Of a stretch of 64,000 nucleotides of DNA, positions 41,031-49,862 are shown one piece after another; the first letter of the stretch is position 1, and each line of letters begins with the position of its first letter. The DNA lies in the NCBI RefSeq assembly GCF_014873755.1, contig NZ_JADBEG010000001.1:1180501-1244500 (forward strand), written 5' to 3'. The notes below the pieces were generated by a model. It ran no database searches. It saw only the letters and a program-made list of their open reading frames with translations, and was not told where the DNA came from. A program made the translations under genes and the position numbers. Origin of the DNA: Amycolatopsis lexingtonensis (GTDB taxonomy: Bacteria > Actinomycetota > Actinomycetes > Mycobacteriales > Pseudonocardiaceae).

Positions 41031-41780
41031 TCAGCGCCGGGCGAATGCTGAGATCGCTTGCCGGGCGAAGCAGGTGGCGGCCAGCGCCGTGATGGCTCCG
41101 GCTTCCTCGTCGAGTTGCTCGTCCCGGCTCCTGTTTGCCGCGGCGAGGACGAGGCGCTTGGTCGCCGCCAAAGCGCCGGGCGCCATCCCGGCGAGGCGGC
41201 CTGCCAGCTCCCGTGCTTCGCCGAGGAGGGCGGAGTCGTCGATGACGGCCGTCGCGAGGCCCCAATCGCGGGCCTCGTCCGCGGTGAGCGTCCGGTTGGT
41301 GAGCGCCAGTTCGAGTGCGCGGCGCGGGCCGACGAGCCGGGGGAGCAGCGCGCTGGCACCGTTGTCCGGCGAGAGTCCGATCGCCGTGTAGGCGAGCCGG
41401 ACCTTCGCCGAGCGGCCGAGCAGCACGAGGTCGGCGCCGAAGGCCAGGCCTACCCCGGCTCCGGCGACGGCGCCCTGCGCGGCGCAGACCACTGGGACCG
41501 TCAGGGCCGCCAGGTGGCGGTGCGCGGCGTGCACGACCTCGGCGACCTGGCTGACGTAGGACGCGAGATCGGCTTCGTGCGCGGCGAAGGCGCGGACGTC
41601 GCCGCCGACGCAGAAGTGTGGTCCCTCGGCGCGGACGAGAACGACTCGCGCGTCCGACCTGGTGAGCCGCTCTGTCGCCGCGGCGAGCTGCCGGCCGACG
41701 TCTAGGTCGATCGCGTTCGCGGCCAGGACCAGTTCGGCCACGTCGTCGCGCAGGTCGAGCCGCACTTCGCTGTCGGTCAT
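41031..41780 (-). CDS. Enoyl-CoA hydratase/isomerase family protein
   Basis: 249 residues with the crotonase fold. The oxyanion-hole strands are GPHFCVGGDVRAF and AAQGAVAGAGVGLAFGADLV. The catalytic Glu pair of hydratases is not evident: the second position near IGLSPDNGAS has Asp, as in isomerase or dehydration variants. It is convergent with the SDR (10 bp between) and divergent from the catabolic cluster. The 5' gap carries a copy of the cluster's shared motif in reverse. A role in CoA-thioester breakdown of the aromatic product is plausible. Confidence 0.85.
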   Translation of the reverse strand: MTDSEVRLDLRDDVAELVLAANAIDLDVGRQLAAATERLTRSDARVVLVRAEGPHFCVGGDVRAFAAHEADLASYVSQVAEVVHAAHRHLAALTVPVVCAAQGAVAGAGVGLAFGADLVLLGRSAKVRLAYTAIGLSPDNGASALLPRLVGPRRALELALTNRTLTADEARDWGLATAVIDDSALLGEARELAGRLAGMAPGALAATKRLVLAAANRSRDEQLDEEAGAITALAATCFARQAISAFARR

Positions 41781-41813
41781 CTCTTCTCCGGAGGTCGAGG
41801 ACGTCTTATGCTC

Positions 41814-41822
41814 TAATCATAG
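41814..41822 (-). promoter_or_regulatory. Shared catabolic-cluster motif, copy 1 (minus orientation)
   Basis: Read on the minus strand, CTATGATTA lies 34-42 bp upstream of the enoyl-CoA hydratase start. It shares the core of the motif seen at 42066, 54034, 55758 and 58254, but its flanks (GGA before, GAGC after) differ. The surrounding CTAAT...ATTAG bases form an imperfect inverted repeat. It is the weakest of the five. Confidence 0.4.
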
Positions 41823-41854
41823 TCCTAATTAGCCAACGAAGGGATGCGGTCCCG

Positions 41855-42058
41855 GTGTTCGAGGTGTATCTGCGTGGCCTGCCCTGCGCGTGGTGCGGGC
41901 ATCCGGCGATCGCGTTCGTGCCCGCGGTGGGTACGAGGCACCAGTACCGGGTGTGCCGGCTCGGCGAATGTCCGGAAGGTGTACCCGCGGACCGGCTGCT
42001 GCCCCGCCGGGATCCCGGTCCGAGCGGTCCTGTCGGAGAGTCGACGGCCGCAGCTTGA
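41855..42058 (+). CDS. Small CxxC protein
   Basis: 67 residues from GTG 41855. LPCAWCGHPA and a later VCRLGECPEG give two Cys pairs, a plausible small zinc ribbon. The C-terminus is Pro-rich. It is the first plus-strand ORF of the catabolic cluster, 100 bp before the Rieske oxygenase. A second small Cys-rich ORF follows that gene. The function is unknown. No ferredoxin pattern is seen. Confidence 0.5.
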   Translation: MFEVYLRGLPCAWCGHPAIAFVPAVGTRHQYRVCRLGECPEGVPADRLLPRRDPGPSGPVGESTAAA

Positions 42059-42065
42059 CGAGTAA

Positions 42066-42084
42066 TGCTCCTATGATTAACCTA
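42066..42084 (+). promoter_or_regulatory. Shared catabolic-cluster motif, copy 2
   Basis: TGCTCCTATGATTAACCTA, 74 bp upstream of the Rieske oxygenase start. The inner TATGAT could also serve as a -10 hexamer. It is identical to the copy upstream of the P450 gene at 18 of 19 positions, which is far beyond chance for an intergenic match. Confidence 0.75.
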
Positions 42085-42158
42085 CAAAGGCGATCGGACG
42101 AAGGAGTCCGTCGTCTGCCGGACCGCGATCGCCTGGTCCGGGGCAAGGGAGGACGCTG

Positions 42159-43433
42159 ATGCTGCACCCAGACGTCAACGAGCGCTACAGCCGCGTCGGC
42201 CGCGACACGCCCGCCGGTGCGCTCTACCGGCGTTACTGGCTTCCGGTGGCCACCGAGACGGATCTCGACGCCAATCCGGTCAAGCGGGTCCGGTTGCTCG
42301 GGGAAGACCTGGTGCTGTTCCGCGCCGAGACGGGTGAGCTGGGCCTGGTGGCGGAGCGGTGCCCGCACCGCGGGGCGTCGCTCGGCTACGGGTTCCCGGA
42401 CGGCGCCGGGCTGCGCTGCCCGTACCACGGTTGGAAGTTCTCCCCGCAGGGCGAGTGTCTGGAACAACCGAACCAGATGCCGCCGTCGGCTCAGTTGCAG
42501 GCGCGGGCGCGCACCACGAGCTACCCGGTCCGGGCGCTCGGCGGGCTGATCTTCGCCTACCTCGGGGAATCACCGGCGCCGGCGTTGCCGCGCCTGGACC
42601 TCTTCGCCCTCGAAGAGAGCCCGACGCGGTTCCGCGACATCGGCTACGCCGTGATCCCCTGCAACTGGCTGCAGATCATGGAGAACTCGTTCGACCCGAC
42701 CCACGTCGAGTGGCTGCACGGACGGCTGTTCAACTACCACCTCGAGCGGGCGGGCGAAGAGCCGACCGTCCTCGGTGGACACCACATCAAGATCGGCTTC
42801 GACCTCGTCGACTACGGCATCATCAAACGCCGGCTGCGCGAGGGCCAGACCGAGGACGACGAGGACTGGAAGGTCGGCCACCCGGTCTACTTCCCGAACA
42901 TCCTCAAGGTGGGCGGCTACGGCCTGAGTTCGTTCCAGATCCGCGTGCCGATGGACGACCACCACACGCTGCACTTCTGGTACTGCTACTACGACGTGCC
43001 CGACGAGTACGCGAACCTCGTCGAGGAGGTCCGCGCCCTGCCCGACACCTACGAGGTGAAGCTCCAGGACGCGGACGGCAACTTCCTGATGGACACCATC
43101 GACTCGCAGGACGCGATGGTGTGGGTGACCCAGGGCGCGCTGACCACCCGCGACGACGAGCACCTCAGCTCGTCGGACCAGGGCATCGCCCTCTACCGCA
43201 ACCTGCTGCGCAGCCAGCTGCAGGCCAACGAGACCGGCGGCGCCGTGATGAACGTGCACGACGCGGCGACCGAAGGCGAGCTGATCCAGCTGCCGCAGGA
43301 GAAGAAGGAGCTCGGCATCGGCGGTGGCGGCGCCAACCCGATGGCTTCGTTCCTGCGGACGCAGGGCGTCCACAGCCCGCGGCTGAGCACGCTCACGCAG
43401 CGGATCGACGCCGTGGTGCGGAAGGCCGGCTGA
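42159..43433 (+). CDS. Rieske non-heme iron oxygenase, alpha subunit
   Basis: 424 residues. The Rieske cluster ligands are CPHRG and CPYHGW (about 68-90). The mononuclear iron site reads MENSFDPTHVEWLHG with both His, and a distal Asp lies in the C-terminal half. Length and layout match phthalate-type (homomeric) oxygenases such as phthalate 4,5-dioxygenase or O-demethylases like LigX. Such enzymes need a ferredoxin/reductase; none is encoded within the window. ATG 42159 follows GGGAGG-like GGGAGGACGCTG. It probably performs the first attack on the aromatic substrate of the cluster. Confidence 0.9.
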   Translation: MLHPDVNERYSRVGRDTPAGALYRRYWLPVATETDLDANPVKRVRLLGEDLVLFRAETGELGLVAERCPHRGASLGYGFPDGAGLRCPYHGWKFSPQGECLEQPNQMPPSAQLQARARTTSYPVRALGGLIFAYLGESPAPALPRLDLFALEESPTRFRDIGYAVIPCNWLQIMENSFDPTHVEWLHGRLFNYHLERAGEEPTVLGGHHIKIGFDLVDYGIIKRRLREGQTEDDEDWKVGHPVYFPNILKVGGYGLSSFQIRVPMDDHHTLHFWYCYYDVPDEYANLVEEVRALPDTYEVKLQDADGNFLMDTIDSQDAMVWVTQGALTTRDDEHLSSSDQGIALYRNLLRSQLQANETGGAVMNVHDAATEGELIQLPQEKKELGIGGGGANPMASFLRTQGVHSPRLSTLTQRIDAVVRKAG

Positions 43434-43440
43434 GCGAGCC

Positions 43441-43674
43441 GTGGCAAGCCCAGTGGACTCCGCCGCCCCGAACTCCGCGCCCGACGGGGGCTGCCGCGAC
43501 GGCCGCCACCGGACCGGGACCGGGATCTGCCCGGCCTGCGGCGAATGGCTGCCCACCGCCTGGTGCCGGGCCGCCGGGTGCGGCTGGCGGGAGGCGATCG
43601 GCGAGCCGACGATCGCGGCCGCCGTCCGCCACCACGCCGAGACCGGCCACCCCATCCGCGTGCTGATCGACTGA
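43441..43674 (+). CDS. Small Cys-rich zinc-ribbon-like protein
   Basis: 77 residues, starting 7 bp after the Rieske gene from GTG 43441. ICPACGEWLPTAWCRAAGCG holds four Cys in CxxC...CxxxxC spacing, with His further on (RHHAETGHP), a plausible zinc site. The last part, HHAETGHPIRVLID, resembles the C-terminus of UBP-type or small zinc-binding proteins. The linkage to the oxygenase is position only. Both small Cys-rich proteins flanking the oxygenase could be assembly or electron-transfer helpers. Confidence 0.55.
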   Translation: MASPVDSAAPNSAPDGGCRDGRHRTGTGICPACGEWLPTAWCRAAGCGWREAIGEPTIAAAVRHHAETGHPIRVLID

Positions 43675-43710
43675 CGCGCCGGGAACCGCCCCGCCGCGAA
43701 TCTCCCACTC

Positions 43711-43743
43711 CGCGACCGGCCCACGACGAGGGCCCCGGTCGCG
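43711..43743. terminator. Hairpin upstream of amidohydrolase gene
   Basis: CGCGACCGG pairs with CCGGTCGCG, and an inner CCC/GGG extends the stem past a bulge. It ends 24 bases before the amidohydrolase ATG. No T tract follows. It may partly terminate the Rieske transcript or stabilise the downstream mRNA. Confidence 0.35.
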
Positions 43744-43767
43744 GCCACCGAAAGAGGAGCGCATCCC

Positions 43768-44835
43768 ATGCCCCGAAAGATCGTCGACGTGCACGGCCAC
43801 CTCGTCGCCCCCGCCGAGCTTTACGCCTACCGCGAGTTCCTGATCGGCAGCCGCGGGCACTACGGCCGCCGGCTGAAGGGGTTCTCCGAGTCGCGGGAGG
43901 GCCTCGGGCACGGCCGCACCGGCGTGATCCCGCCCGAGGAGCTCAAGCACTTCGCCGAGGAGCACATCGCCTGGCTGGACAAGGTCGGCACCGACGTCCA
44001 GCTGGTCTCCGCGCGGCCGTACAGCCTGATGCACTCGGAGAAGCCGGCGCGGATCGTGCACTGGTGGGCCCAGGCGGTGAACGACGCCATCGCGACCCAG
44101 GTGCAGTTCTACCCGCAGCGGCTGCAGGGCATCTGCAACCTGCCGCTGGTCTGGGGCGAGCCGGTCTCCGTCGTCTTCGAAGAGCTCGAGCGCTGCGTCA
44201 ACGAGCTGGGCTTCGTCGGCGTGCTGGTCAACCCGGACCCGAGCGAGGGCCGCGCGCCGATGGAGGTCCCGGGCCTCGGCGACGAGTACTGGTACCCGCT
44301 GTACGAGAAGCTGGTGGAGTACCAGCTGCCGATGCTGGTGCACTCCTGCGGCTGCGTTTCCCTGCGCGAGAACCAGAGCCTGCACTTCATCTCCGAGGAG
44401 AGCACCGCGGTGATGTCGCTGGTGCAGTCGGATGTGTTCGACGTCTTCCCGGACCTCAAGGTCGTGGTGCCGCACGGCGGCGGCGCGATCCCGTACCAGG
44501 TGGGCCGGTTCCGTGGCACGTACTGGCAGGGCACCGAGCGCGGCGGGACGTTCGACGAGGCCATCCGGAAGCTCTACTACGACACCTGCCTCTACAGCGA
44601 GGAAGCGCTTGCTCTGCTGGTCAAGGTGATCGGCAGCGACCGCGTGGTGTTCGGCACCGAGCGGCCCGGCGACGGCTCGCACAAGAAGACGCCGACGGCC
44701 GGCTGGGCCGACGACATCGCCGGGGTCCTGCGCGGCATCCCCGCGCACTCGGAGCAGGACCTGGACCTGATGCTCGGCGACACCGCGCTGGACATCTACC
44801 CGCGCCTGCGCAAGAACCTGGAAGCGGCGGGCTGA
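43768..44835 (+). CDS. Amidohydrolase of the LigJ/ACMSD group
   Basis: 355 residues. VDVHGHLVAP holds the first HxH. The pattern ELGFVGVLVNPDPSEGRA, MLVHSCGC, FPDLKVVVPHGGGAIPYQVG and VVFGTERPG matches the 4-oxalomesaconate hydratase (LigJ) and carboxymuconate-semialdehyde decarboxylase family, which use a divalent metal on a TIM barrel. The paralogue at 52883 keeps the same motifs. LigJ hydrates the 4,5-cleavage product on the way to pyruvate and oxaloacetate. ATG 43768 follows AGAGGAG. Acyl-CoA dehydrogenase follows after 1 bp. Confidence 0.8.
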   Translation: MPRKIVDVHGHLVAPAELYAYREFLIGSRGHYGRRLKGFSESREGLGHGRTGVIPPEELKHFAEEHIAWLDKVGTDVQLVSARPYSLMHSEKPARIVHWWAQAVNDAIATQVQFYPQRLQGICNLPLVWGEPVSVVFEELERCVNELGFVGVLVNPDPSEGRAPMEVPGLGDEYWYPLYEKLVEYQLPMLVHSCGCVSLRENQSLHFISEESTAVMSLVQSDVFDVFPDLKVVVPHGGGAIPYQVGRFRGTYWQGTERGGTFDEAIRKLYYDTCLYSEEALALLVKVIGSDRVVFGTERPGDGSHKKTPTAGWADDIAGVLRGIPAHSEQDLDLMLGDTALDIYPRLRKNLEAAG

Positions 44836-44836
44836 A

Positions 44837-46009
44837 ATGACTTCCGAACTGCTCGAACCGACGCAGACCGCGGCCGAACGGGACGCCATCGTCGGCCTGG
44901 TCCGCGAGTTCGTCCAGGAGCGGGTGGCGCCACGGGTCGCCGAGTACGACGCGGCCGAGGAACTGCCCGCCGACCTGCTCCACGAGATGGCGCAGCTGGG
45001 CTTCTTCGGCGGCGTCGTGCCGGTCGAATGGGGTGGCCTCGGCCTCGACCACGTCACGTTCACCCGGATCATCGAAGAGGTCTCGCGCGTCGACCACTGC
45101 CTGGGCGTGCTGATGAGCATGCCCTCGGCGCTCGTCGGTTCCGGCCTGCTGGAGTTCGGCACGACCGAGCAGAAGCAGCAGTGGCTGGTCCCACTGGCCG
45201 AAGGCAAGCTGTTCGGCGGCGCCGGGGTCACCGAGCCTCGCTCGGGCAGCGACGTCGCCGGCACGCAGACCCGCTACACCCGCGAAGGCGGCGGGTACGT
45301 GCTGAACGGCGCGAAGGCCTGGATCACCAACCTGGACCGGGCGTCGTTCTTCGTCACCTTCGCCACGCGGGACCCGGCGCTGGGCCGCCGCGGCCTGTCG
45401 GCGTTCATCGTGCCCGCGGACACCCCGGGCGTGCTCAAGAACCCGGTGCACAACAAGCTGGGCTTCCGGCCGCTCTGCAGTGGCGACCTCGTCTTCGACA
45501 ACGTCCGCCTGGGGCCCGACGCGATGCTCGGGGCCGAGGGCGACGGATTCGCGGTCGCGATGAACGCCGTGGAGCGCGGCCGCCTTTCGGTCGCCTCGCG
45601 CGCGGTGGGCCTGGCGCAGTCCTGTTTGGACGCTTCGGTCCGCTACGCGCGGGACCGGGTCGTGTTCGGGCAGCCCATCACCGACTTCCAGATGGTGCAG
45701 CAGAAGATCGCGAACATGGCTGTCTCGGTGCAGGCCGCGCGCCTGCTCACCGAACGGTGCGCCGAGGCGATGCAGCGGGGCGAACGCGCCCGGGTCGAGG
45801 CCAGCATGGCCAAGATGTACGCCAGCGACGTCGCGCAGGCCGTGGCCACCGACGCGGTCCAGATCCACGGCGCCTACGGCGTGTCCGAGGAGTACCCCGT
45901 GGCCCGGGCCTACCGCGACGCGAAGGTGTTCCAGATCGTCGAAGGCGCGAACGACATCCACCGCGTGCTGATCGCCAAGGACGCCATCCGCGGGGAGTCA
46001 CGCCGATGA
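44837..46009 (+). CDS. Acyl-CoA dehydrogenase
   Basis: 390 residues. TEPRSGSDVAGTQTRYTREG is the FAD-binding loop and IVEGANDIHRVLIAKD carries the catalytic Glu of the short-chain class. The substrate is a CoA thioester, so the cluster must make one, probably by the synthetase immediately downstream. The start ATG follows the amidohydrolase stop by one base. The ATGA overlap with the next gene indicates coupled translation. Confidence 0.9.
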   Translation: MTSELLEPTQTAAERDAIVGLVREFVQERVAPRVAEYDAAEELPADLLHEMAQLGFFGGVVPVEWGGLGLDHVTFTRIIEEVSRVDHCLGVLMSMPSALVGSGLLEFGTTEQKQQWLVPLAEGKLFGGAGVTEPRSGSDVAGTQTRYTREGGGYVLNGAKAWITNLDRASFFVTFATRDPALGRRGLSAFIVPADTPGVLKNPVHNKLGFRPLCSGDLVFDNVRLGPDAMLGAEGDGFAVAMNAVERGRLSVASRAVGLAQSCLDASVRYARDRVVFGQPITDFQMVQQKIANMAVSVQAARLLTERCAEAMQRGERARVEASMAKMYASDVAQAVATDAVQIHGAYGVSEEYPVARAYRDAKVFQIVEGANDIHRVLIAKDAIRGESRR

Positions 46010-48114
46010 CCGCCGACGTCCGCGCCGCGGCTCGGCGGCTGGCGCCGGGTGGCCTCGGCGAGGCCTCGGCGCGAGACCTGCTCGCGCCCCTGGACCTGCC
46101 GTTCGTCCCGGCCACGGCGGTGGGTTCGGCCGCCGAGGCCGTGGCCGTCGCGCGGGACTTCGGCTTTCCGGTGGTGCTGAAAGCGCTCACCGACGAGGTG
46201 CTGCACAAGTCCGACGCGGGCTTCGTCGAACTCGGCCTCGCGACGGCGGACGCGGTGTCGGCGGCGCACGACCGGCTCGTCGAGCGGGTCGCGGCGCTCG
46301 GTGCGGCCGACGCCCGCGTCGTCGTGCAGCCGATGGCGCCGCCGGGTACGGACCTCATCCTCGGCTGGGTCCGGGACCCGACGTTCGGCCCGGTGGTCGT
46401 CGCCGGGCTCGGCGGGGTGACCGTCGAGCTGTTCCGCGACGTCGCCCGCCGCGTCGCCCCGGTGACCGCCGACGATGCCGAGGACATGCTGCGGTCATTG
46501 CGGTGCGCGCCGTTGCTGACCGGCTTCCGGGGCGCGGCGCCCGTCGACACCAAGCAGTTCCGCGAGCTGGCGGCGCGGGTTTCCGAGCTGGCCGTCGCCG
46601 TCCCGGAACTGTCCGAACTGGACCTCAACCCGGTGCGGGTGCTCGCCGACGGCACGTGTGTCGTGCTCGACGCCCGCGTGGTGGTCGAGCCGGTCGCCGC
46701 CGAAGAGCCGCGGGGGAGGGGCTACGACCTCACGGCCCTGGTGCGGCCGCGGAGCATCGCCGTCGTGGGCGCGTCCCGGGACGCCACCCGGCCCGGCGGC
46801 CGCATCCTGGCGTCCCTGCGCGAGCACGGGTTCGCGGGCGAGCTGCACCCGGTCAACCCGGCCGGTGGCGAAGTCGGCGGGCTGCCTGCCGTGACGTCGT
46901 TGAGCGAGCTGCCGGCGGTGCCGGACCTCTCCTGCGTAGCCCTGCCCGCCAAGGCCGCTGTCGAGTCGGTCCGCGACTGCGTCCGGCTCGGAGTGCCGGC
47001 GGTGATCGTGTTCGCTTCCGGGTTCGGTGAGGCGGGCGCGGAAGGGCAGGCGCTCGACGCGGAGCTGCGCGCTGCCGTGGAAGGTTCCGCCACGACCCTG
47101 TGCGGGCCAAACACGATCGGCGTCGTGAGCGCACACCACCGGATGGCTGCGACGTTCAGCCAGGCGATCACCGGCTTCGCGCTGCGCGAATCGGGCACCT
47201 GCCTGATCGCGCAGAGCGGCGCCGTCGCGGGCAGCCTGGTGTCGCGGGAACTGGCCGACGGCTACGGCATCGGCGACTGGGTGACGGTCGGCAATCAGTC
47301 CCAAGTGGACGTCGCCGACTACCTCGAGCACTTCGCGACACTCGACACGACCCGGTCGATCGCGGTGTTCCTCGAAGGCGTGCCCGGCGGTGACCGCTTC
47401 CGCCGCGCCCTGGCCGCCGCGCGGACCCGCGGCGTGCCGGTGGCGGTGTTCAAGACCGGCGTGACCGAAGCGGGCCGCCGCGCGGTGTCCTCGCATTCGG
47501 GCGCGCTCGCCGGCAGCGGCGCGGCCTACCGCGCGGTGCTGGCGCAGGAGGGCGCGGTGCAGGTCACCGAGCTGACCGGCCTGCTCGAAATCGCCTGGAC
47601 GCTCGGCAACACCCCGCGCCCGGCCGGGCGCCGCGTCGCGGTCGTCACCACCTCGGGCGGAGCGGGCAGCGCCACCGCGGACCTGATCGACCAGCACGGA
47701 CTCGCGTTGGCGGCGTTCGAGGAGCGGACCACGGCCGACCTGGCCACCGTGCTGCCCGCGTTCGCCCACGTCGACGACCCGCTCGACATCACGGCCGAAG
47801 GCACGTTCGCCGAGGGCACCGTGCGCCGCGTCGTCGAACTCGTGAGCGCGGACTCCGACGTCGACCTCGTCTGCGTGGTGCTCACCAGCATCGCGGGCGA
47901 CGACGCCGTCCGGGTCGCGCGGCAGATCGCCGACGCGGCCGACGGCAGCGCGAAACCCGTGCTCGTGTCCTGGCTCGTCACCCGCTCGCTCGCCGCCGAC
48001 GGCATGGCCCTGCTGGCCGAACGCGGCATCCGGGTCTTCACCGAGCCGGCCCGCATGGTCGCCGCGGCCGCCGCCCTCGTTTCCGCACCACACCCCAGGA
48101 GCACTCGTGTTTGA
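46006..48114 (+). CDS. ADP-forming acyl-CoA synthetase (acetate-CoA ligase family), ATP-grasp first
   Basis: 702 residues. The ATP-grasp domain comes first (1-225: FPVVLKALTDEVLHKSDAGF, VVVQPMAPPGTDLILGWV, ELDLNPVRV). Then the CoA-binding domain (240-360: LVRPRSIAVVGASRD, FASGFGEAG) and the succinyl-CoA-ligase-like domain (370-690) with the phosphohistidine loop AVSSHSGALAGSG. The order is the reverse of the archaeal two-subunit enzymes but common in one-chain bacterial forms. It should activate the aliphatic acid made by ring opening. ATG 46006 overlaps the acyl-CoA dehydrogenase stop. The 3' end overlaps the next gene by 8 bp. Confidence 0.88.
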   Translation: MTADVRAAARRLAPGGLGEASARDLLAPLDLPFVPATAVGSAAEAVAVARDFGFPVVLKALTDEVLHKSDAGFVELGLATADAVSAAHDRLVERVAALGAADARVVVQPMAPPGTDLILGWVRDPTFGPVVVAGLGGVTVELFRDVARRVAPVTADDAEDMLRSLRCAPLLTGFRGAAPVDTKQFRELAARVSELAVAVPELSELDLNPVRVLADGTCVVLDARVVVEPVAAEEPRGRGYDLTALVRPRSIAVVGASRDATRPGGRILASLREHGFAGELHPVNPAGGEVGGLPAVTSLSELPAVPDLSCVALPAKAAVESVRDCVRLGVPAVIVFASGFGEAGAEGQALDAELRAAVEGSATTLCGPNTIGVVSAHHRMAATFSQAITGFALRESGTCLIAQSGAVAGSLVSRELADGYGIGDWVTVGNQSQVDVADYLEHFATLDTTRSIAVFLEGVPGGDRFRRALAAARTRGVPVAVFKTGVTEAGRRAVSSHSGALAGSGAAYRAVLAQEGAVQVTELTGLLEIAWTLGNTPRPAGRRVAVVTTSGGAGSATADLIDQHGLALAAFEERTTADLATVLPAFAHVDDPLDITAEGTFAEGTVRRVVELVSADSDVDLVCVVLTSIAGDDAVRVARQIADAADGSAKPVLVSWLVTRSLAADGMALLAERGIRVFTEPARMVAAAAALVSAPHPRSTRV

Positions 48115-48874
48115 CACCGACGCCGTCGAAGACCTGCGGGCCCTGGTCGCGCTGTCGTGCCGCATCCTCGCGGCCACGGGATGCGTCCGCGAGATCACCG
48201 GGCACGTCAGCGTCCGCGTGCCCGGCACCGACCGCATCCTCGTCCGGTGCCGCCCGCCGCAGGACCCGGGCGTGCGGTTCACCATCACCGACGACATCCA
48301 CCTGGTCGGCCTGGACGCGACGAACGCCGACCTCCCGGACGGCTACGCGCTGCCGGGGGAGTGGCCGATCCACACCGAGCTGTACCGGCAGCGGCCGGAC
48401 GTCGGCTCCGTGGTGCACGGGCACCCGGAGGCGTCGCTGAAGTGCGGCATCCTCGGGCTGCCGATGGAGCCGGTGATCGGCGCCTACGACCCGGGCGCGA
48501 TGGAGCTGGCCGTGCGCGGCGTGCCGACGTACCCACGGGCCGTGCTCATCAGCGACCGCAAGCTCGGCGGCGAAGTGGCCGACACGATGGACACCGCCGA
48601 CGCCTGCCTGCTGCGCGGGCACGGCGTGGTCGCGGTGGGCACAGACCTGCAGCAGGCGACCGTGCGGGCGATCAAGCTCGAAACGCTCGCCGAGCTGACG
48701 CTGAGCCTGCACTCGGTGCCGGGCGCCCGGCCGCAGAAACTGTCCGAAGAGGACATCGCGGAAGTCTCGGGCTTCGTGAACAGCCGCAACGCCGCGAAGA
48801 CCTACGCGCACTGGACGTGGGACTACTACCGTCACACGCTCGGCGACGCCGCCGACGTGACCCGGCGCGGCTGA
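48107..48874 (+). CDS. Class II aldolase/adducin family protein
   Basis: 255 residues from GTG 48107, inside the synthetase gene. GCVREITGHVSVRVPG, a VVHGHPEAS zinc motif (HxH), and GHGVVAVGTDL (second His) are the class II aldolase metal site; the acidic residue is in GEWPIHTELY. Family members cleave or decarboxylate hydroxy-acids. The bound substrate is unknown. In some lignin-type clusters such a protein decarboxylates or hydrolyses a ring-opening product. Confidence 0.85.
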   Translation: MFDTDAVEDLRALVALSCRILAATGCVREITGHVSVRVPGTDRILVRCRPPQDPGVRFTITDDIHLVGLDATNADLPDGYALPGEWPIHTELYRQRPDVGSVVHGHPEASLKCGILGLPMEPVIGAYDPGAMELAVRGVPTYPRAVLISDRKLGGEVADTMDTADACLLRGHGVVAVGTDLQQATVRAIKLETLAELTLSLHSVPGARPQKLSEEDIAEVSGFVNSRNAAKTYAHWTWDYYRHTLGDAADVTRRG

Positions 48875-48893
48875 CTCGTCAAAGGAGGAACAC

Positions 48894-49862
48894 ATGGCAC
48901 AGGTAGTGGGCGGCGCCGCGGTGTCGCACAGTCCGCAGCTCTCCATGGAATCGGGCGGGTGGCGCGCGCACGGCGACCTCGAACTGCCCCGGCTCGGCGC
49001 GCTCGGCCTGACGCCGACCGAGCGGACCGAGGAGGAGCTCGAGGACGAGCTGGACCCGGCCCTGCTGGCCGAGCGGTACGAGGCCTGCCAGCGCGCTTTG
49101 GAAAAGACCCGGGACGAGCTGCTCGCGCAACGGCCCGATGTCCTCGTCGTGATCGGCGACGACCAGCGCGAGCTGTTCCTCGACGACATCATGCCGGCGG
49201 TGTCGATCTTCTGGGGCAAGTCCTTGGAGGACCGGCCGCCGGGCGCCGAAGCCTATCCGTCCACTATGGAAACGGCGTACAAGTACTACCACGCCGACGA
49301 AGTGGACGTGTACGAAACGCACGCCGGGCTGGGCCTGCACCTGGTCGAGCAGCTCGTCGAGGGCGGCTTCGACGTCGCGCAGTTCACCGAGCAGCCGAAG
49401 GACCGCTCGCTGGGCCACGCGTTCACCTTCGTCTACCGCCGCCTGCTGGAAGGCCTGCCCCGCATCCCGCTGGTGCCGATCTTCCTCAACACCTACTACC
49501 CGCCGAACCAGCCGACGCCGGGCCGCTGCGTCACGTTCGGCGAGGCGCTGCGCGAAGCGATCGACAGCTGGCCGTCGGACCTGCGGGTGGCGCTGATCGC
49601 CTCCGGTGGCCTGACGCACCCGATCATCGACGAGAAGCTGGACCGCGGCCTGCTCGAGGCCCTGGAAGCGCACGACCACGAGGCGCTGTCCCGGATCCCG
49701 GTCGACGGCCTGCGTGAAGGCAGTTCCGAGATCCGCAACTGGATCGCCGTCGGCGCGGCCCTGCACGACACCCCGGGCAAGGTCGTCGACTACATCCCGG
49801 CGTACCGCTCGAAGGCGGGCTCGGGCTGTGGCATGGGGTTCTTCACGTGGACCCGGGCATGA
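48894..49862 (+). CDS. Class III extradiol ring-cleavage dioxygenase (LigB family)
   Basis: 322 residues. AVSHSPQLSM near the N-terminus provides the first iron His. The strand DVLVVIGDDQRELFLDDIMP corresponds to the one that carries the second iron His in LigB; the residues here are DDQR. SGGLTHPIIDEKLDRGLL is the C-terminal active-site loop with His and acidic ligand. FLNTYYPPNQPTPGRC is characteristic of the subfamily. The enzyme would open a catechol ring next to one hydroxyl. ATG 48894 follows AAGGAGG. It overlaps the next gene (ATGA). Confidence 0.85.
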   Translation: MAQVVGGAAVSHSPQLSMESGGWRAHGDLELPRLGALGLTPTERTEEELEDELDPALLAERYEACQRALEKTRDELLAQRPDVLVVIGDDQRELFLDDIMPAVSIFWGKSLEDRPPGAEAYPSTMETAYKYYHADEVDVYETHAGLGLHLVEQLVEGGFDVAQFTEQPKDRSLGHAFTFVYRRLLEGLPRIPLVPIFLNTYYPPNQPTPGRCVTFGEALREAIDSWPSDLRVALIASGGLTHPIIDEKLDRGLLEALEAHDHEALSRIPVDGLREGSSEIRNWIAVGAALHDTPGKVVDYIPAYRSKAGSGCGMGFFTWTRA

